A DNA stretch of 64,000 bases from Bifidobacterium phasiani (GTDB lineage: Bacteria > Actinomycetota > Actinomycetes > Actinomycetales > Bifidobacteriaceae): NCBI RefSeq assembly GCF_019331775.1, contig NZ_JAHBBD010000001.1, positions 210,998-274,997 of the forward strand. Direction: 5' to 3'. Below, one piece after another: positions 31,377-38,820 of this stretch; the first letter of the stretch is position 1, and each line of letters begins with the position of its first letter. The translations under genes and the position numbers were made by a program. The notes under the pieces are model-generated. The model was given only the letters and a program-made list of their open reading frames with translations, was not told the origin of the DNA and ran no database searches.

Positions 31377-32027
31377 ATGGGATCCCTGTCCACATGGAAC
31401 ATCGGCGATTGGCTCCTGGCCATAATCACGATCTTCTCGTTCGCGTTTTTGATATGGCAGGTCTTGAGAAGCGAATCGATGCTGCCGACCGAAAACATAT
31501 CGATGAAAGTCGCGAAAAACGGGGAAGGCGAAGGCGTGATAACAATCAGGACGTCCTCCGATTTCGCCATGAGAATCGTCGAGCTTTCCCCGATTGACGG
31601 ATGCGCGGGAATTCACGATCCACGGCATTCCGGCTATGCTGACTACATAGACAGGGAGAACGGAGACGTGTCCCTGCGCGTTCGACAGACTGGTGAGAAA
31701 TCCAGGCTTCTTCTCGTATGGCGTCAACCATCCAAGATTCTTTGCAGGCCTATAGCCTGTGCGAAGCGAATCACCGTGAATCTTCATGATTCGCCTCCTT
31801 CCGCTGAATTCGAAAGTTGGAGATGGAAGCCTTACGCACGGGCAGTTCATCTAGCCAATATGCTGTTCCGTCATCAGTGGTCTGAAGGGTCGTGGATCCG
31901 CAGAGACGGGTACTGGAAAGACTCCCTGCCAGAAAAAGCCGGCCTGTATCCCGGTCGGAATAAATCCAAGGATGAAACTCGAAAGCGTTTCGAATGCCGT
32001 CACGGATCCCGGATTCGACGTCTTTAA
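31377..32027 (+). CDS. Single-TM membrane protein (+ strand, 3' overlap)
   Basis: 216 residues from ATG 31377 with an AGGAGA ribosome site. Residues 5-30 are one strong TM helix (W-L-L-A-I-I-T-I-F-S-F-A-F). A beta-rich segment follows (G-V-I-T-I-R-T-S-S-D-F-A-M and R-L-L-L-V-W-R-Q). The last 85 codons overlap the end of the opposite gene and look less natural, so the true protein may be shorter. GC is lower than the phage average. It resembles the TM-plus-beta-domain plan of the nearby + strand gene. Confidence 0.55.
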   Translation: MGSLSTWNIGDWLLAIITIFSFAFLIWQVLRSESMLPTENISMKVAKNGEGEGVITIRTSSDFAMRIVELSPIDGCAGIHDPRHSGYADYIDRENGDVSLRVRQTGEKSRLLLVWRQPSKILCRPIACAKRITVNLHDSPPSAEFESWRWKPYARAVHLANMLFRHQWSEGSWIRRDGYWKDSLPEKAGLYPGRNKSKDETRKRFECRHGSRIRRL

Positions 32028-32112
32028 GTTCACTGCGAATCAACGCAATCCACAGGATCAATGTCACGATGCTCAACGTCTGGAACAGGTCGATGATGGT
32101 CTGAAGACTCAT
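31771..32112 (-). CDS. Single-TM membrane protein (- strand)
   Basis: 113 residues from ATG 32112. An N-terminal TM helix (I-V-T-L-I-L-W-I-A-L-I) precedes a charged helix and a small C-terminal domain (G-R-L-F-L-A-G-S-L-S-S-T-R-L-C). Codon choice reads as genuine. It converges on, and overlaps by about 257 bases, the + strand gene 31377-32027. Confidence 0.55.
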   Translation of the reverse strand: MSLQTIIDLFQTLSIVTLILWIALIRSELKDVESGIRDGIRNAFEFHPWIYSDRDTGRLFLAGSLSSTRLCGSTTLQTTDDGTAYWLDELPVRKASISNFRIQRKEANHEDSR

Positions 32113-32981
32113 AACTCACTTCCGGCAACACTTAGAATCGGATTCATGATGAATTGGTTCGCCTCGCATGGGATCGAGCTTGCGATGTTCCTGGTCACGC
32201 TCGTCGTGACCGTCGTCGGATGGATTACCGAGCACGTGAGCGCCAAACGTCTTGACGCGGAGCGCAGGAACGACATCGACCTGCTCACCAGACAGGTGAA
32301 CGCCCTGCAGACGCAGGCCGAAAGCCTCCGGGAACAGACCGACATGCAACGAGCCGAATACGACAAGCCACCGTTCTCCGATGCCGAATGGGTAACCGGC
32401 TCCATACGGCGGGTGCGAATCACCGGGCCGAGACGCGTGCATGTGGAATCGGTATCCGACGTCAGCGGCGCATCGTATGTTTTCCGGGTACTCACCAAGG
32501 TCCCGGACGACTTTGAGCCAACGGAGACCATCGAGTATGTGAGCGGCCCCGGCCCCATCGAGTTCCGCTGGCGCTGGGCCGATGACCCCGACATGGAATT
32601 GAGAAGCATCCGCAAGGTCGCATACAAGCCCCGAGGGTGATTCCCCGAAGCCGTCCGATACCCCTCGGCTACCCCGTTGATATAAATCCATGCGTCATCG
32701 AACGTGTACGGCCCGGAAGTGGAATTCCCGACAGCGACGTCGAAATAACCGCGTTGAAGCACGCCTTCAACTCGATATTCGGCCGTCAGCACACGAATGT
32801 CGGGACCGCCATCGGCTTTGACCGCGGCGCAATGCCACATCAGACGTTTGAGATCGCCGACAGGACCGTGTTCGGAAGGAATCTTCTTGTCCATCCCAGT
32901 AACCCCGTCGCCGAAATCCACACGTTCAAGATTCTCGCCCGGAATCCATTCCCGACGGTCGGCATGGCTCATGCGTTTCAT
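32109..32981 (-). CDS. Protein coupled to the Cro-like gene; C-terminal half doubtful
   Basis: Open frame from ATG 32981, with GGAGGGG before it, sharing TGATG with the HTH stop. The first 115 residues (G-D-L-K-R-L-M-W-H-C-A-A, V-L-T-A-E-Y-R-V-E, A-W-I-Y-I-N-G) look like a real domain. The rest runs antisense to the + strand gene 32146-32640 and has serine/arginine/cysteine-rich shadow-like composition. Either the gene extends there or a stop was lost. Function unknown; operon partner of the early HTH. Confidence 0.5.
   Translation of the reverse strand: MKRMSHADRREWIPGENLERVDFGDGVTGMDKKIPSEHGPVGDLKRLMWHCAAVKADGGPDIRVLTAEYRVEGVLQRGYFDVAVGNSTSGPYTFDDAWIYINGVAEGYRTASGNHPRGLYATLRMLLNSMSGSSAQRQRNSMGPGPLTYSMVSVGSKSSGTLVSTRKTYDAPLTSDTDSTCTRLGPVIRTRRMEPVTHSASENGGLSYSARCMSVCSRRLSACVCRAFTCLVSRSMSFLRSASRRLALTCSVIHPTTVTTSVTRNIASSIPCEANQFIMNPILSVAGSEL
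32146..32640 (+). CDS. Single-TM coiled-coil membrane protein (+ strand)
   Basis: 164 residues from ATG 32146 (next ATG 32149). One N-terminal TM helix (F-L-V-T-L-V-V-T-V-V-G-W), a coiled coil (D-L-L-T-R-Q-V-N-A-L-Q-T-Q-A), then a beta domain (R-V-R-I-T-G-P-R-R-V-H-V-E, F-R-W-R-W-A-D-D). The same plan as 31377. The ribosome site is weak. Membrane location of a small effector or exclusion factor is inferred. Confidence 0.6.
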   Translation: MMNWFASHGIELAMFLVTLVVTVVGWITEHVSAKRLDAERRNDIDLLTRQVNALQTQAESLREQTDMQRAEYDKPPFSDAEWVTGSIRRVRITGPRRVHVESVSDVSGASYVFRVLTKVPDDFEPTETIEYVSGPGPIEFRWRWADDPDMELRSIRKVAYKPRG

Positions 32982-33232
32982 CACTCCCCTCCTTCCGCGA
33001 GCGCCGCGTCCTTGAACTGAGGCGGGATGAATTCGGACGGCGGTGTATTGGTGGCCCGCGCAATCTTGTAGATCTCCGAGAACGTGAAATGGCTATAGGC
33101 TTTACGTTTCGAAGCAAGAGTGCTGATAGGGATTCCGGTTTTTTCGGCTATTGCCTTGACTTTGAATCCACCATCTTCAATAATTTGGTCGACTTTTTTG
33201 CCGAGCCAAACATCAACGTCTTGATTGTTCAT
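32981..33232 (-). CDS. Cro-like HTH regulator
   Basis: 83 residues from ATG 33232, M-N-N-Q-D-V-D-V-W-L-G. The HTH is at V-K-A-I-A-E-K-T-G-I-P-I-S-T-L. It is transcribed leftward from a TTGACA/TATGGT promoter whose predicted start is at or one base before the ATG, so the message would be leaderless. It probably represses the lysogeny promoter or opens the lytic cascade. Divergent from the repressor gene. Confidence 0.78.
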   Translation of the reverse strand: MNNQDVDVWLGKKVDQIIEDGGFKVKAIAEKTGIPISTLASKRKAYSHFTFSEIYKIARATNTPPSEFIPPQFKDAALAEGGE

Positions 33233-33239
33233 ACAGACA

Positions 33240-33268
33240 ACCATATTGATTGAATAATCATTTGTCAA
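33240..33268 (-). promoter_or_regulatory. Leftward early promoter (TTGACA-17-TATGGT)
   Basis: -35 TTGACA at 33268-33263 and -10 TATGGT at 33245-33240 with 17 bases between. The predicted start is about 33233, next to the ATG at 33232, giving a leaderless early transcript. Confidence 0.75.
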
Positions 33269-33292
33269 GCTAAAAACATGCCTAAATCGACA

Positions 33293-33321
33293 TTGCAGTT
33301 AATTAATCTCGCATGTATGAT
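33293..33321 (+). promoter_or_regulatory. Rightward repressor promoter (TTGCAG-17-TATGAT)
   Basis: -35 TTGCAG at 33293-33298 and -10 TATGAT at 33316-33321, spacing 17. The predicted start coincides with the ATG at 33328, so the repressor message would be leaderless, as cI is from PRM of lambda. Confidence 0.7.
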
Positions 33322-33327
33322 GTCTAC

Positions 33328-33708
33328 ATGGACAACGAACTTGAAGAACGCGCACAACTATTCAGCCGCTACGTGTGCGCCGAGCTCAAAGGTGCAATTG
33401 TCACGAGAGGTTTGAATCAAGCCGATGTAGCAACGGCCATCGGGCGGCAAAAGGCAAACCTCTCTCGGTGGCTTAATGCAAAACCACCCATAGCAATTGA
33501 TGTTGCTCAAGAAGTGTGCGAATACATAGGTGTCAACTTAGGCGATATTGTCGAACGAGCAAACCGTAGACTTGTGTCGGAACTAGGACCATATGTTTCA
33601 GGCGACGAAGAAATCGCTGATCAGATTGCCGCGCATCCGGATCTCTACGACCTGGCAGCCAACAATGACGACAACAAGGAACTTGAAGCGGAAACGCCAA
33701 GGGATTAA
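33328..33708 (+). CDS. CI-like prophage repressor (XRE family)
   Basis: 126 residues from ATG 33328; an upstream in-frame ATG at 33313 overlaps the -10 box. The HTH is L-N-Q-A-D-V-A-T-A-I-G-R-Q-K-A-N-L-S. The remainder is helical with an acidic end; no LexA-like serine protease domain is present. ImmA-type cleavage is therefore the likely induction route, supported by the protease gene two positions downstream. Low GC compared with the phage. Confidence 0.82.
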   Translation: MDNELEERAQLFSRYVCAELKGAIVTRGLNQADVATAIGRQKANLSRWLNAKPPIAIDVAQEVCEYIGVNLGDIVERANRRLVSELGPYVSGDEEIADQIAAHPDLYDLAANNDDNKELEAETPRD

Positions 33709-33729
33709 TCCGCAGGAAAGGGACGCAAG

Positions 33730-35055
33730 ATGGCCGATCATTCGCAGCAGGTACCGTTCTTCGGCAGGAAGCAGGAGATTCTTCGTCTTCGCGACGAGGT
33801 CTCACGACTTACGGAGGACAACTCCAACATGTCGTCGCTGATCAATCAGCTCGGCGGTATGGACGCCAAACAGCGCGAAGACATGATTCATCAACTCGAC
33901 GACAGGATCACGGAGCTCAACGGGCAGATCGCATCCCTGTCAAGCGACATCGACACAAAGCACTCGGAGATCCGGGAACTCGATAAGACCGTCCTCAATC
34001 TGCGCGACTACGCCGACCTGCAGGAGGACGGGTTCTACGATTATGAGAACCCGGCCGAGAATTCCGTACAGCTCAAGACATTGCTGGAGACCAACAAGGC
34101 ACAGCAGAAGGCGATGGTGAAGAACAAGACAGCGGTCCAGACGACGACAGGCTTCACCTTCAACAACTCCGCGGCCAAAGGACGCACGTTCCTGAACGAC
34201 ATGTCGCGCATGGCCCTCAGCCTGTACAACGCCGAGGCCGAGAACTGCGTGAAGAACGTCAAGGCCGGCAACCTCGAGACATCAATCAAGAGACTCGACC
34301 GGTGCAGCGACCGGATCATGCGGTTCGGGAAGTTCATCGACCTGCGAATCACCTGGCAATACCGGCAGCTACGGGTGGAGGAACTGCGCCTCACCGCCAA
34401 ATACATGCAGGCGGTGCAGGCGGAGAAGGAGGCCGAACGCGAGCGCAAGGCCGAGCTGCGCGAGCAGGCGAAGGCGCAGAAGGAACTCGATGCCGAGATG
34501 GCACGTCTGCGTAAGGAGCAGGAGCACTACAAGAACGTGCTCGAGAAGATGCGCGAACAGGGCAACCAGGAGGAGGTGGCCAAGCTCGAGGCGCACCTCG
34601 CCGAATTGGATAAGTCCATCAACGACGTGGACTATCGGGCCGCGAACATCCGTGCCGGCTACGTGTACGTCATCAGCGACGTCGGCGCGTTCGGCGAGCG
34701 CATGGTCAAGATCGGCATGACCAGGCGCTTGGATCCTATGGACCGTATCCGCGAGCTGTCGGACGCCTCGGTCCCGTTCAAGTTCGACGTGCATGCGTTG
34801 TTCTTCTCGAAGGACGCGGTGACGTTGGAGACGATGCTGCACCACGAGTTCGAGGACAGGCGCGTGAACAAGGTGAACGCGCGCAAGGAGTTCTACTACT
34901 GCACGCCGCAGGAGGTGCTCGACAAGCTCAATGAGAAGAACGTGGCAGTGGTCGAGTACCGCATCGAGCCCGAGGCCGAGGAGTACCGCATCAGCCGCCG
35001 CATCGCCGAGAAACGCGAGCAGTCATCCGGCGAAAACGACTCAAAGGAGGTGTGA
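33730..35055 (+). CDS. DUF4041 and T5orf172 (GIY-YIG-like) protein
   Basis: 441 residues from ATG 33730. Residues 1-100 are a charged coiled coil (L-S-S-D-I-D-T-K-H-S-E-I-R). The DUF4041 segment follows (residues about 130-280). The last 130 residues form a T5orf172/Mug113-type GIY-YIG-like domain (G-Y-V-Y-V-I-S-D-V-G, M-V-K-I-G-M-T-R-R, F-Y-Y-C-T-P-Q-E-V). This pair of domains recurs in phage immunity regions and has been linked to defence-like functions. It sits between repressor and ImmA in one operon. Confidence 0.8.
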   Translation: MADHSQQVPFFGRKQEILRLRDEVSRLTEDNSNMSSLINQLGGMDAKQREDMIHQLDDRITELNGQIASLSSDIDTKHSEIRELDKTVLNLRDYADLQEDGFYDYENPAENSVQLKTLLETNKAQQKAMVKNKTAVQTTTGFTFNNSAAKGRTFLNDMSRMALSLYNAEAENCVKNVKAGNLETSIKRLDRCSDRIMRFGKFIDLRITWQYRQLRVEELRLTAKYMQAVQAEKEAERERKAELREQAKAQKELDAEMARLRKEQEHYKNVLEKMREQGNQEEVAKLEAHLAELDKSINDVDYRAANIRAGYVYVISDVGAFGERMVKIGMTRRLDPMDRIRELSDASVPFKFDVHALFFSKDAVTLETMLHHEFEDRRVNKVNARKEFYYCTPQEVLDKLNEKNVAVVEYRIEPEAEEYRISRRIAEKREQSSGENDSKEV

Positions 35056-35442
35056 TTGGAGATTTTCCTGCGAGAGGCGTCGCTTCTCGACGTCCGTGTC
35101 GAGGAGCGGCGTCTGCCCAACGGGGTGTGCGGCTTCTACTACGAACCGGCACGATTGATTGTGCTGGACGAGTCGATGCCGGACTTCCAGCGCCGGTGCA
35201 CGCTCTGCCACGAGCTCGTGCACGCACGATACCATGACCCCGGCTGCGGCACCCCGTACGGGGCCAAGGCCGAACAACGGGCGCGACGAGAAACCGCACT
35301 GCGGCTCATCGACCCGGTCGAATACGCGAGCGCCGAAGCGCTCTGTGAGGGCGACGCGTACCGGATAGCGTGCGAATTGGACGTGACATTGCAGGTCGTC
35401 GAGGATTACCGGATGCTGCTGCACGACATGGTACGCGCATAA
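35056..35442 (+). CDS. ImmA/IrrE-type metallopeptidase
   Basis: 128 residues from TTG 35056, chosen because AGGAGG lies five bases upstream and the previous stop abuts it. Residues 49-58 read C-T-L-C-H-E-L-V-H-A, the HExxH zinc motif (H52, E53, H56). ImmA proteases cut XRE repressors when the host SOS or a signal is active, releasing lytic growth. It would act on the repressor encoded upstream. Confidence 0.85.
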   Translation: MEIFLREASLLDVRVEERRLPNGVCGFYYEPARLIVLDESMPDFQRRCTLCHELVHARYHDPGCGTPYGAKAEQRARRETALRLIDPVEYASAEALCEGDAYRIACELDVTLQVVEDYRMLLHDMVRA

Positions 35443-35448
35443 ACGAAT

Positions 35449-35480
35449 TGGCCCCGCAACCTCTAAGGGCTGCGGGGCCA
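35449..35480. terminator. Bidirectional terminator between ImmA and the DUF2335-like gene
   Basis: Perfect stem TGGCCCCGCA - loop - TGCGGGGCCA between two convergent genes, with a T-rich stretch on the + strand. Confidence 0.8.
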
Positions 35481-35495
35481 AGACTTTGTTTGCCG

Positions 35496-36113
35496 TCACG
35501 ACTGTTCCCGATTGTGATTTTCCTCATCCGGTTTCGTTGATGTCTTCTTGTCCCTGCTGCTGCGTGACGCTATGGGTTCGAACAGGTTTACAATCATGGA
35601 CACCACCGGCACGGCAAGGAATCCGAACGACCATTGCGATTCGGTGACGAGGAAAGCCACCAGCGTGAACAACATCGCAATCATAAAAAGCGCGCCACTG
35701 ACCCACATGCCCTTGCGCGCCTGAGCGATTTCGGCGTCGACCAGACGATCTTGACGGTCCGACTCGTCCGTGGTGAACGCGTCGTTCCATCGACACATGC
35801 GCTCCTGCACTTCGGACGGGTATTTATTGAAGTCGTCAGGCTTTGGCAGCATGCCGGAATACGATTCACTCACCCCCATTTGCATAAGGGTGGCAATCAC
35901 CTGAGCGGTTATATCGCGATTTGTTATTTCCGGATGGTTCCGATTTTCGATGTCTGCATTTTTCCGAGCATCGAGACCGCGATCCTGCCCCTTGTCTGAC
36001 GATCCAGATTCATCCGTGCGAGCCGCATCGATTCTTCCCGACGTTGTTCCAGTTTCCGAGTCCCGCTCAGCCCCGGTATCGTCATGATCCTCGTCATGTT
36101 CTTCATCGTTCAC
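35496..36113 (-). CDS. DUF2335-like two-TM membrane protein
   Basis: 205 residues from GTG 36113 with GGAGGAG before it. The N-terminal 60 residues are acidic and low-complexity. The core (L-P-K-P-D-D-F-N-K-Y-P-S-E-V) and two TM helices (A-L-F-M-I-A-M-L-F-T and L-A-V-P-V-V-S-M-I) match the DUF2335 membrane family often found beside integrases. A TTGACA box (36183-36178) with a -10-like TAGGAT lies upstream. Confidence 0.7.
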   Translation of the reverse strand: MNDEEHDEDHDDTGAERDSETGTTSGRIDAARTDESGSSDKGQDRGLDARKNADIENRNHPEITNRDITAQVIATLMQMGVSESYSGMLPKPDDFNKYPSEVQERMCRWNDAFTTDESDRQDRLVDAEIAQARKGMWVSGALFMIAMLFTLVAFLVTESQWSFGFLAVPVVSMIVNLFEPIASRSSRDKKTSTKPDEENHNREQS

Positions 36114-36177
36114 GACTCCTCCGATTGCTTCGGTACCTGCTTGACTGTAAACATCCTACACAAACAACCTGTGAAAA

Positions 36178-36213
36178 TGTCAAGAACGGCCCGATACGTG
36201 TCAGAAACGGTCA
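36178..36213. repeat. Direct repeat downstream of the integrase, copy 1
   Basis: Core ACGGCCCGATACGTG then T-CAGAAAC, starting just past the integrase stop. About 30 of 36 bases match copy 2 at 37575. Confidence 0.7.
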
Positions 36214-36215
36214 CG

Positions 36216-37454
36216 TTATCCAACTTCCACGATTTCGACGTTATCGTCATGCAGGTCGGGTATCGCCGCGGCCATCAGACGCCCCAACGAGGCCGTATCC
36301 CTGTGCGTGTAGCGTGCGGTCATCTGCAGACTCACATGCCCCATGATGCTGACGCGCGCGTCGTCCGGCATGCCCGCCATGGCCGCCATGCTGGCCATCC
36401 AATGCCGGGCGGAATGCACCTTCACCCTGGGCAGTCCCGCCGCCTCCAACGCCTTCAGCCAATGGTAGCGCTCCGTGGAAGAGCGGATCGGATGCCCCAG
36501 CTGGTTCGTGAACACGAGCTCGCGCGGCCCGATATGCAGACGCCGGATGCGCGCCCACAAACGCTCCCACAGGCCTTCGGAGATGGGCACGAACCGGATG
36601 GCCGCGCGCGTCTTCGGCGTGGTCAGCCACAGGATCCCGTACAGATGCTCGGCGTCGAGCCACTTGGGTATCACCGCCTCCCCCGGCCTGCCGTACTGCT
36701 GGATCTGCCGTTGCACGAAGATGCCGGGCACGCCGTCGCGCCGCTCCAGTTCGTAGGGCATGAGCGCGTACCGTTCGCCCTCCCTCATGCCGGCGGCGAA
36801 CGCCAGTTCGAACAGCAGACCCCACGTCTCCGCGTTGTCGTCCATGTCGACCGGCCCGCGGCGGGTCTCTGGCATGCCATCGACCGCCGCTATCAGCCTC
36901 CTCGGCTGGTCAGGCGCGAGGATCCGCACCTCCCGCTGTTCGACGCGCGGCGGCCGCACCTTCCTGCACGGGTCAACGGGGATGAGCTCCTCGAGTTCGG
37001 CGTCGTCCAGCACCATCTTCAGGCTGACGAAATGATCCTTCAACGTCGACGGGGCGAGACGCTCCCCCAGTACGCGCATGCAGCGGCGGATGTGCTCGGG
37101 GGTCAGGTCGGTGAGACGCACGTGGCCGATGACCTCGTTGACGGCCTTCAACCGTCCCGCGCGCGTCCGGTAGGTGGTGGGCTTGACGCGCGTCTGGTAG
37201 TCCTTCAGCCAGCGTTCCGTGTAGTCGATGAGGTACGGGGATTTTGAGCCTGGCATGAGCCCGGTGCGTTCGAGTTCGGCGAGCTTGGCGTCGAACCGTT
37301 CGCGGGCTTCGGCCTTGGTGCGCCCCTTGGCCTCGATGTAGCGTCGTTTGCCCGTCGACGGGTCGGCACCGAGGTCCTTGCGGAACCTCCATGTGCCGTC
37401 CTTGCCGTGGATGATGCTGCCGGCCCCCTTGGTGCGGCGTTTGCGCGTTGCCAT
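36216..37454 (-). CDS. Tyrosine integrase
   Basis: 412 residues from ATG 37454. N-terminal basic arm-binding region (M-A-T-R-K-R-R-T-K-G), an SAM-like core-binding segment (residues about 75-160) and a catalytic domain. The catalytic set is R224 (A-G-M-R-E-G-E), H347-x-x-R350 (H-S-A-R-H), H373 (M-G-H-V-S) and nucleophile Y382 (A-R-Y-T-H). It inserts and excises the phage. It sits at the right end, next to host ychF. Confidence 0.95.
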   Translation of the reverse strand: MATRKRRTKGAGSIIHGKDGTWRFRKDLGADPSTGKRRYIEAKGRTKAEARERFDAKLAELERTGLMPGSKSPYLIDYTERWLKDYQTRVKPTTYRTRAGRLKAVNEVIGHVRLTDLTPEHIRRCMRVLGERLAPSTLKDHFVSLKMVLDDAELEELIPVDPCRKVRPPRVEQREVRILAPDQPRRLIAAVDGMPETRRGPVDMDDNAETWGLLFELAFAAGMREGERYALMPYELERRDGVPGIFVQRQIQQYGRPGEAVIPKWLDAEHLYGILWLTTPKTRAAIRFVPISEGLWERLWARIRRLHIGPRELVFTNQLGHPIRSSTERYHWLKALEAAGLPRVKVHSARHWMASMAAMAGMPDDARVSIMGHVSLQMTARYTHRDTASLGRLMAAAIPDLHDDNVEIVEVG

Positions 37455-37551
37455 GTTCGTCTCCCTTTCCGTGTTTGGGAGAGCACCCTAAGCGTGTCCG
37501 CGCATGGTCCCGGAGCCGTTGTGATCATTGCCCTCCGGGGTCTCCCAAAGG

Positions 37552-37572
37552 GCACACTATCCGCACACTATC
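37552..37572. repeat. Tandem 11-bp-spaced sites GCACACTATC
   Basis: GCACACTATC at 37552-37561 and again at 37563-37572. A period of 11 bases, one helical turn, upstream of the integrase is the form expected of integrase arm-type sites. Confidence 0.6.
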
Positions 37573-37574
37573 GG

Positions 37575-37610
37575 TGTCACAAACGGCCCGATACGTGGCA
37601 GAAACCGCCA
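37575..37610. repeat. Direct repeat upstream of the integrase, copy 2
   Basis: Core ACGGCCCGATACGTG then G-CAGAAAC, matching copy 1 at 36178. The two copies flank the integrase gene exactly; together with 37552-37572 this marks the right attachment region or control sites. Confidence 0.65.
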
Positions 37611-37636
37611 TTTCCTGCGAGTTCAAAAAACACGAA

Positions 37637-37692
37637 AAAACGGCGTTTCCCACGCTTCCGGAAGCCCGAAAACGTTGGAATCACGCCGTTTT
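37637..37692 (-). terminator. Terminator after ychF
   Basis: AAAACGGCGT and ACGCCGTTTT pair with a loop that itself has a smaller hairpin. On the minus strand the stem is followed by T-rich sequence. It lies just past the ychF stop. Confidence 0.75.
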
Positions 37693-37709
37693 CACCATCT
37701 TCAGCAAGC

Positions 37710-38804
37710 CTAGTGGCTTATATTGAACTTGAACTCGACGATGTCGCCGTCGCGCATCACGTAGTCCTTGCCTTCGAGGCGCATCTTGCCCTCCTCCTTG
37801 ACCTTGGCGTAGGAGCCGTCGGCCGCGACGAAGTCGTCGTAGGAGATGACCTCGGCCTTGATGAAGCCCTTCTCGAAGTCGGTGTGGATGACGCCGGCGG
37901 CCTGCGGGGCGGTCCAGCCCTTGTGGATCTGCCAGGCGCGCACCTCCTTCTCGCCGGCGGTCAGGAAGGTCTGCAGCCCCAGGATGTCGAAGCCGACGCG
38001 GGCCAGCTGGTCGAGGCCGGATTCCTTGAGGCCGGCGTCCTCGAGCATCTCGCGGGCGTCCGCCTCGTCGAGCTCGGTGAGCTCGGCCTCGAACTGCGCG
38101 TTGAGGAAGATGGACTTGGCCGGCGCGACCGATTCGGCGAGCTTCGCCTTGAACCCCTCGTTGCCCAGTTCGGCGTCGTCCACGTTGAACACGTAGATGA
38201 ACGGCTTGGCGGTCATCAGGTGCAGGTCGCGGATGTCGTCCTTGTCGATCCTGCCGTCCGCGGCGGCGTGGTCGATGGTCTCGCCGGCCTCGAGGATCTC
38301 CTTGGCCCGCTTGACCGCAGCCACGTATTCGGGCGTGACCTTCTTGCCGCGCAGGTCCTTCTCCAGCTTGGGCAGCGCGTTCTCGATGGTCTGCAGGTCG
38401 GCGAGGATCAGCTCGGTGTTGATGGTGTCGATGTCGTCGGCCGGGTCCACGCGGCCGTTGACGTGCACGATGTCGTCGTCCTCGAACGCGCGCACGACCT
38501 CGCAGATCGCGTCGGCCTCGCGGATGTTCGCCAGGAACTGGTTGCCGAGGCCCTCGCCCTCGGACGCGCCCTTGACGATGCCCGCGATGTCCACGAACGT
38601 GACGGTCGCCGGCACGATCTTCTCGGTGTGCACAAGCTTGGCGAGCACCGGCAGGCGGTCGTCCGGCAGCGGCACGATGCCGGTGTTCGGCTCGATCGTG
38701 GCGAACGGATAGTTCTCCGCCAGGACGTTGTTGCGGGTCAGTGCGTTGAACAGCGTGGACTTGCCCACATTCGGCAAGCCGACAATTCCGATAGTAAGAG
38801 ACAT
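37710..38804 (-). CDS. ychF: Ribosome-binding ATPase YchF
   Basis: 364 residues from ATG 38804. G1 motif G-L-P-N-V-G-K-S-T (residues 8-16), switch segments T-I-E-P-N-T-G and V-D-I-A-G-I-V-K-G-A-S. The coil domain occupies the middle and the TGS domain the end (V-R-A-W-Q-I-H-K-G-W-T, then V-E-F-K-F-N). The length and order match the conserved Obg-like ATPase that interacts with ribosomes. This is the first host gene after the prophage; a terminator follows. Confidence 0.96.
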   Translation of the reverse strand: MSLTIGIVGLPNVGKSTLFNALTRNNVLAENYPFATIEPNTGIVPLPDDRLPVLAKLVHTEKIVPATVTFVDIAGIVKGASEGEGLGNQFLANIREADAICEVVRAFEDDDIVHVNGRVDPADDIDTINTELILADLQTIENALPKLEKDLRGKKVTPEYVAAVKRAKEILEAGETIDHAAADGRIDKDDIRDLHLMTAKPFIYVFNVDDAELGNEGFKAKLAESVAPAKSIFLNAQFEAELTELDEADAREMLEDAGLKESGLDQLARVGFDILGLQTFLTAGEKEVRAWQIHKGWTAPQAAGVIHTDFEKGFIKAEVISYDDFVAADGSYAKVKEEGKMRLEGKDYVMRDGDIVEFKFNISH

Positions 38805-38820
38805 AGTTCCCAGCCTACCT

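Noticed and set aside
31209..31787. Minus-strand ORF starting ATG 31787 with a good GGAGG site
   Set aside because: Opposite the more natural TM gene at 31377-32027; its second half has shadow-like composition. It cannot be fully excluded.
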